NCBI GenBank assembly: GCA_030641695.1
Contig: DAOWGY010000107.1
Coordinates: 1 to 6,659 of the forward strand
Source: Gammaproteobacteria bacterium
GTDB taxonomy: Bacteria; Pseudomonadota; Gammaproteobacteria; Steroidobacterales; Woeseiaceae
DNA length: 6,659 nt
Reading direction: 5' to 3'
This document shows, piece by piece, positions 6,453 through 6,659 of this stretch. The notes under the pieces are model-generated. The model ran no database searches, was not told where the DNA came from, and saw only the letters and a list, made by a program, of their open reading frames with translations. Position 1 is the first letter of the stretch. Each line of letters begins with the position of its first letter. The position numbers and the translations under genes are program-made.

Positions 6453-6659
6453 ATTGAGCCGCCCACTCATCCACAGGTAGTTGAGTTGCAGGAGGATCAG
6501 GATGCCGATGACCCATGGCCAGTAACCAAGCCCGGTGTAGCCGGCTTCGAACGGAAATACGGCCGTGTAGACGCCACGGTTGTCCGCGCGGGTCACAGTG
6601 ACGATACCGACAAATTCGCCTGATTTATCGAATTCGTGCGCCACCGTGAAGACGTCCGG
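6054..6659 (-). CDS. Membrane protein with C-terminal YtkA/FixH-like domain, 5' end outside window
   Basis: The frame is open from the right edge to TGA at 6056-6054 (201 residues visible, numbered from the edge). Residues 1-46 look like the end of an extracytoplasmic beta-rich domain (for example GEFVGIVTV). Residues 47-64 form a transmembrane helix starting WPWVIGILILLQLNY. A short loop, SGRLNM, leads to a second hydrophobic stretch (71-89) ending FVQA|ADEV like a signal-peptidase site. Residues about 96-200 resemble YtkA/FixH-like periplasmic domains: GGMPVHNHG at 143-151, then LPTSPRT, and EGMRFHM at 170-176. Their Met and His residues could bind copper, but that is inference. A GTG at 6644 is the first start codon inside the window, but the gene probably begins beyond it. 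The TGA overlaps the peroxidase GTG, so the two proteins are probably made together. The N-terminal part is not a family I can name. Confidence 0.7.
   Translation of the reverse strand, partial: PDVFTVAHEFDKSGEFVGIVTVTRADNRGVYTAVFPFEAGYTGLGYWPWVIGILILLQLNYLWMSGRLNMLRNLFVVVLMCATSTFVQAADEVEAWKSRSGHFQVRYTSELQPLVINRIHNWVLYVYDESGTAVSGASISVKGGMPVHNHGLPTSPRTTQQLDDGGYLLEGMRFHMRGQWQIEITIDAGGKRDVVIIPLNL

Overview
The window reads as a compact stretch of a Gram-negative, probably gammaproteobacterial, chromosome. The basis is a cluster for outer-membrane lipopolysaccharide (LPS) assembly in the order exbB-tail / exbD / msbA / lpxK / kdsB. Base composition is moderately GC-rich. I cannot place a genus; marine or soil gammaproteobacteria outside the enterics would fit. 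Nothing looks like a mobile element, CRISPR array, rRNA or tRNA.

Plus strand, positions 1-4821, is one apparent operon. It holds the last codons of an ExbB/TolQ-type protein, ExbD (46-471), the lipid A-core flippase MsbA (485-2236), the lipid A 4'-kinase LpxK (2247-3284), the CMP-Kdo synthetase KdsB (3281-4051), and a six-transmembrane voltage-gated-type potassium channel with a C-terminal zinc ribbon (4048-4821). LpxK completes the tetraacyl-disaccharide as lipid IVA. KdsB makes the activated Kdo that is then transferred to it. MsbA flips the finished lipid A-core across the inner membrane. ExbB/ExbD form a proton-driven stator complex usually partnered with TonB-like proteins. The channel is the unexpected member.

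Minus strand, positions 6659-4810, holds a second, convergent apparent operon. Its first part is a reading frame that is open at the right edge of the window. It encodes a periplasmic-looking segment, two closely spaced hydrophobic helices, and a YtkA/FixH-like periplasmic domain rich in Met and His. This is followed by a membrane-anchored di-heme cytochrome c peroxidase of the CcpA/MauG superfamily. The two operons meet tail to tail with a 12-base overlap of coding sequence.

The window has almost no non-coding DNA: only 13 bases (472-484) and 10 bases (2237-2246) lie between annotated genes. Most junctions are 4-base start/stop overlaps of the ATGA or GTGA type, and four of the six annotated genes whose start lies in the window begin with GTG. 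No convincing promoter or intrinsic terminator was found. The points most worth a second look are the zinc-ribbon potassium channel coupled to kdsB, the in-frame fusion (or nested start) of the YtkA-like protein with its upstream membrane segment beside a di-heme peroxidase, and a five-codon open frame that bridges exbD to msbA.
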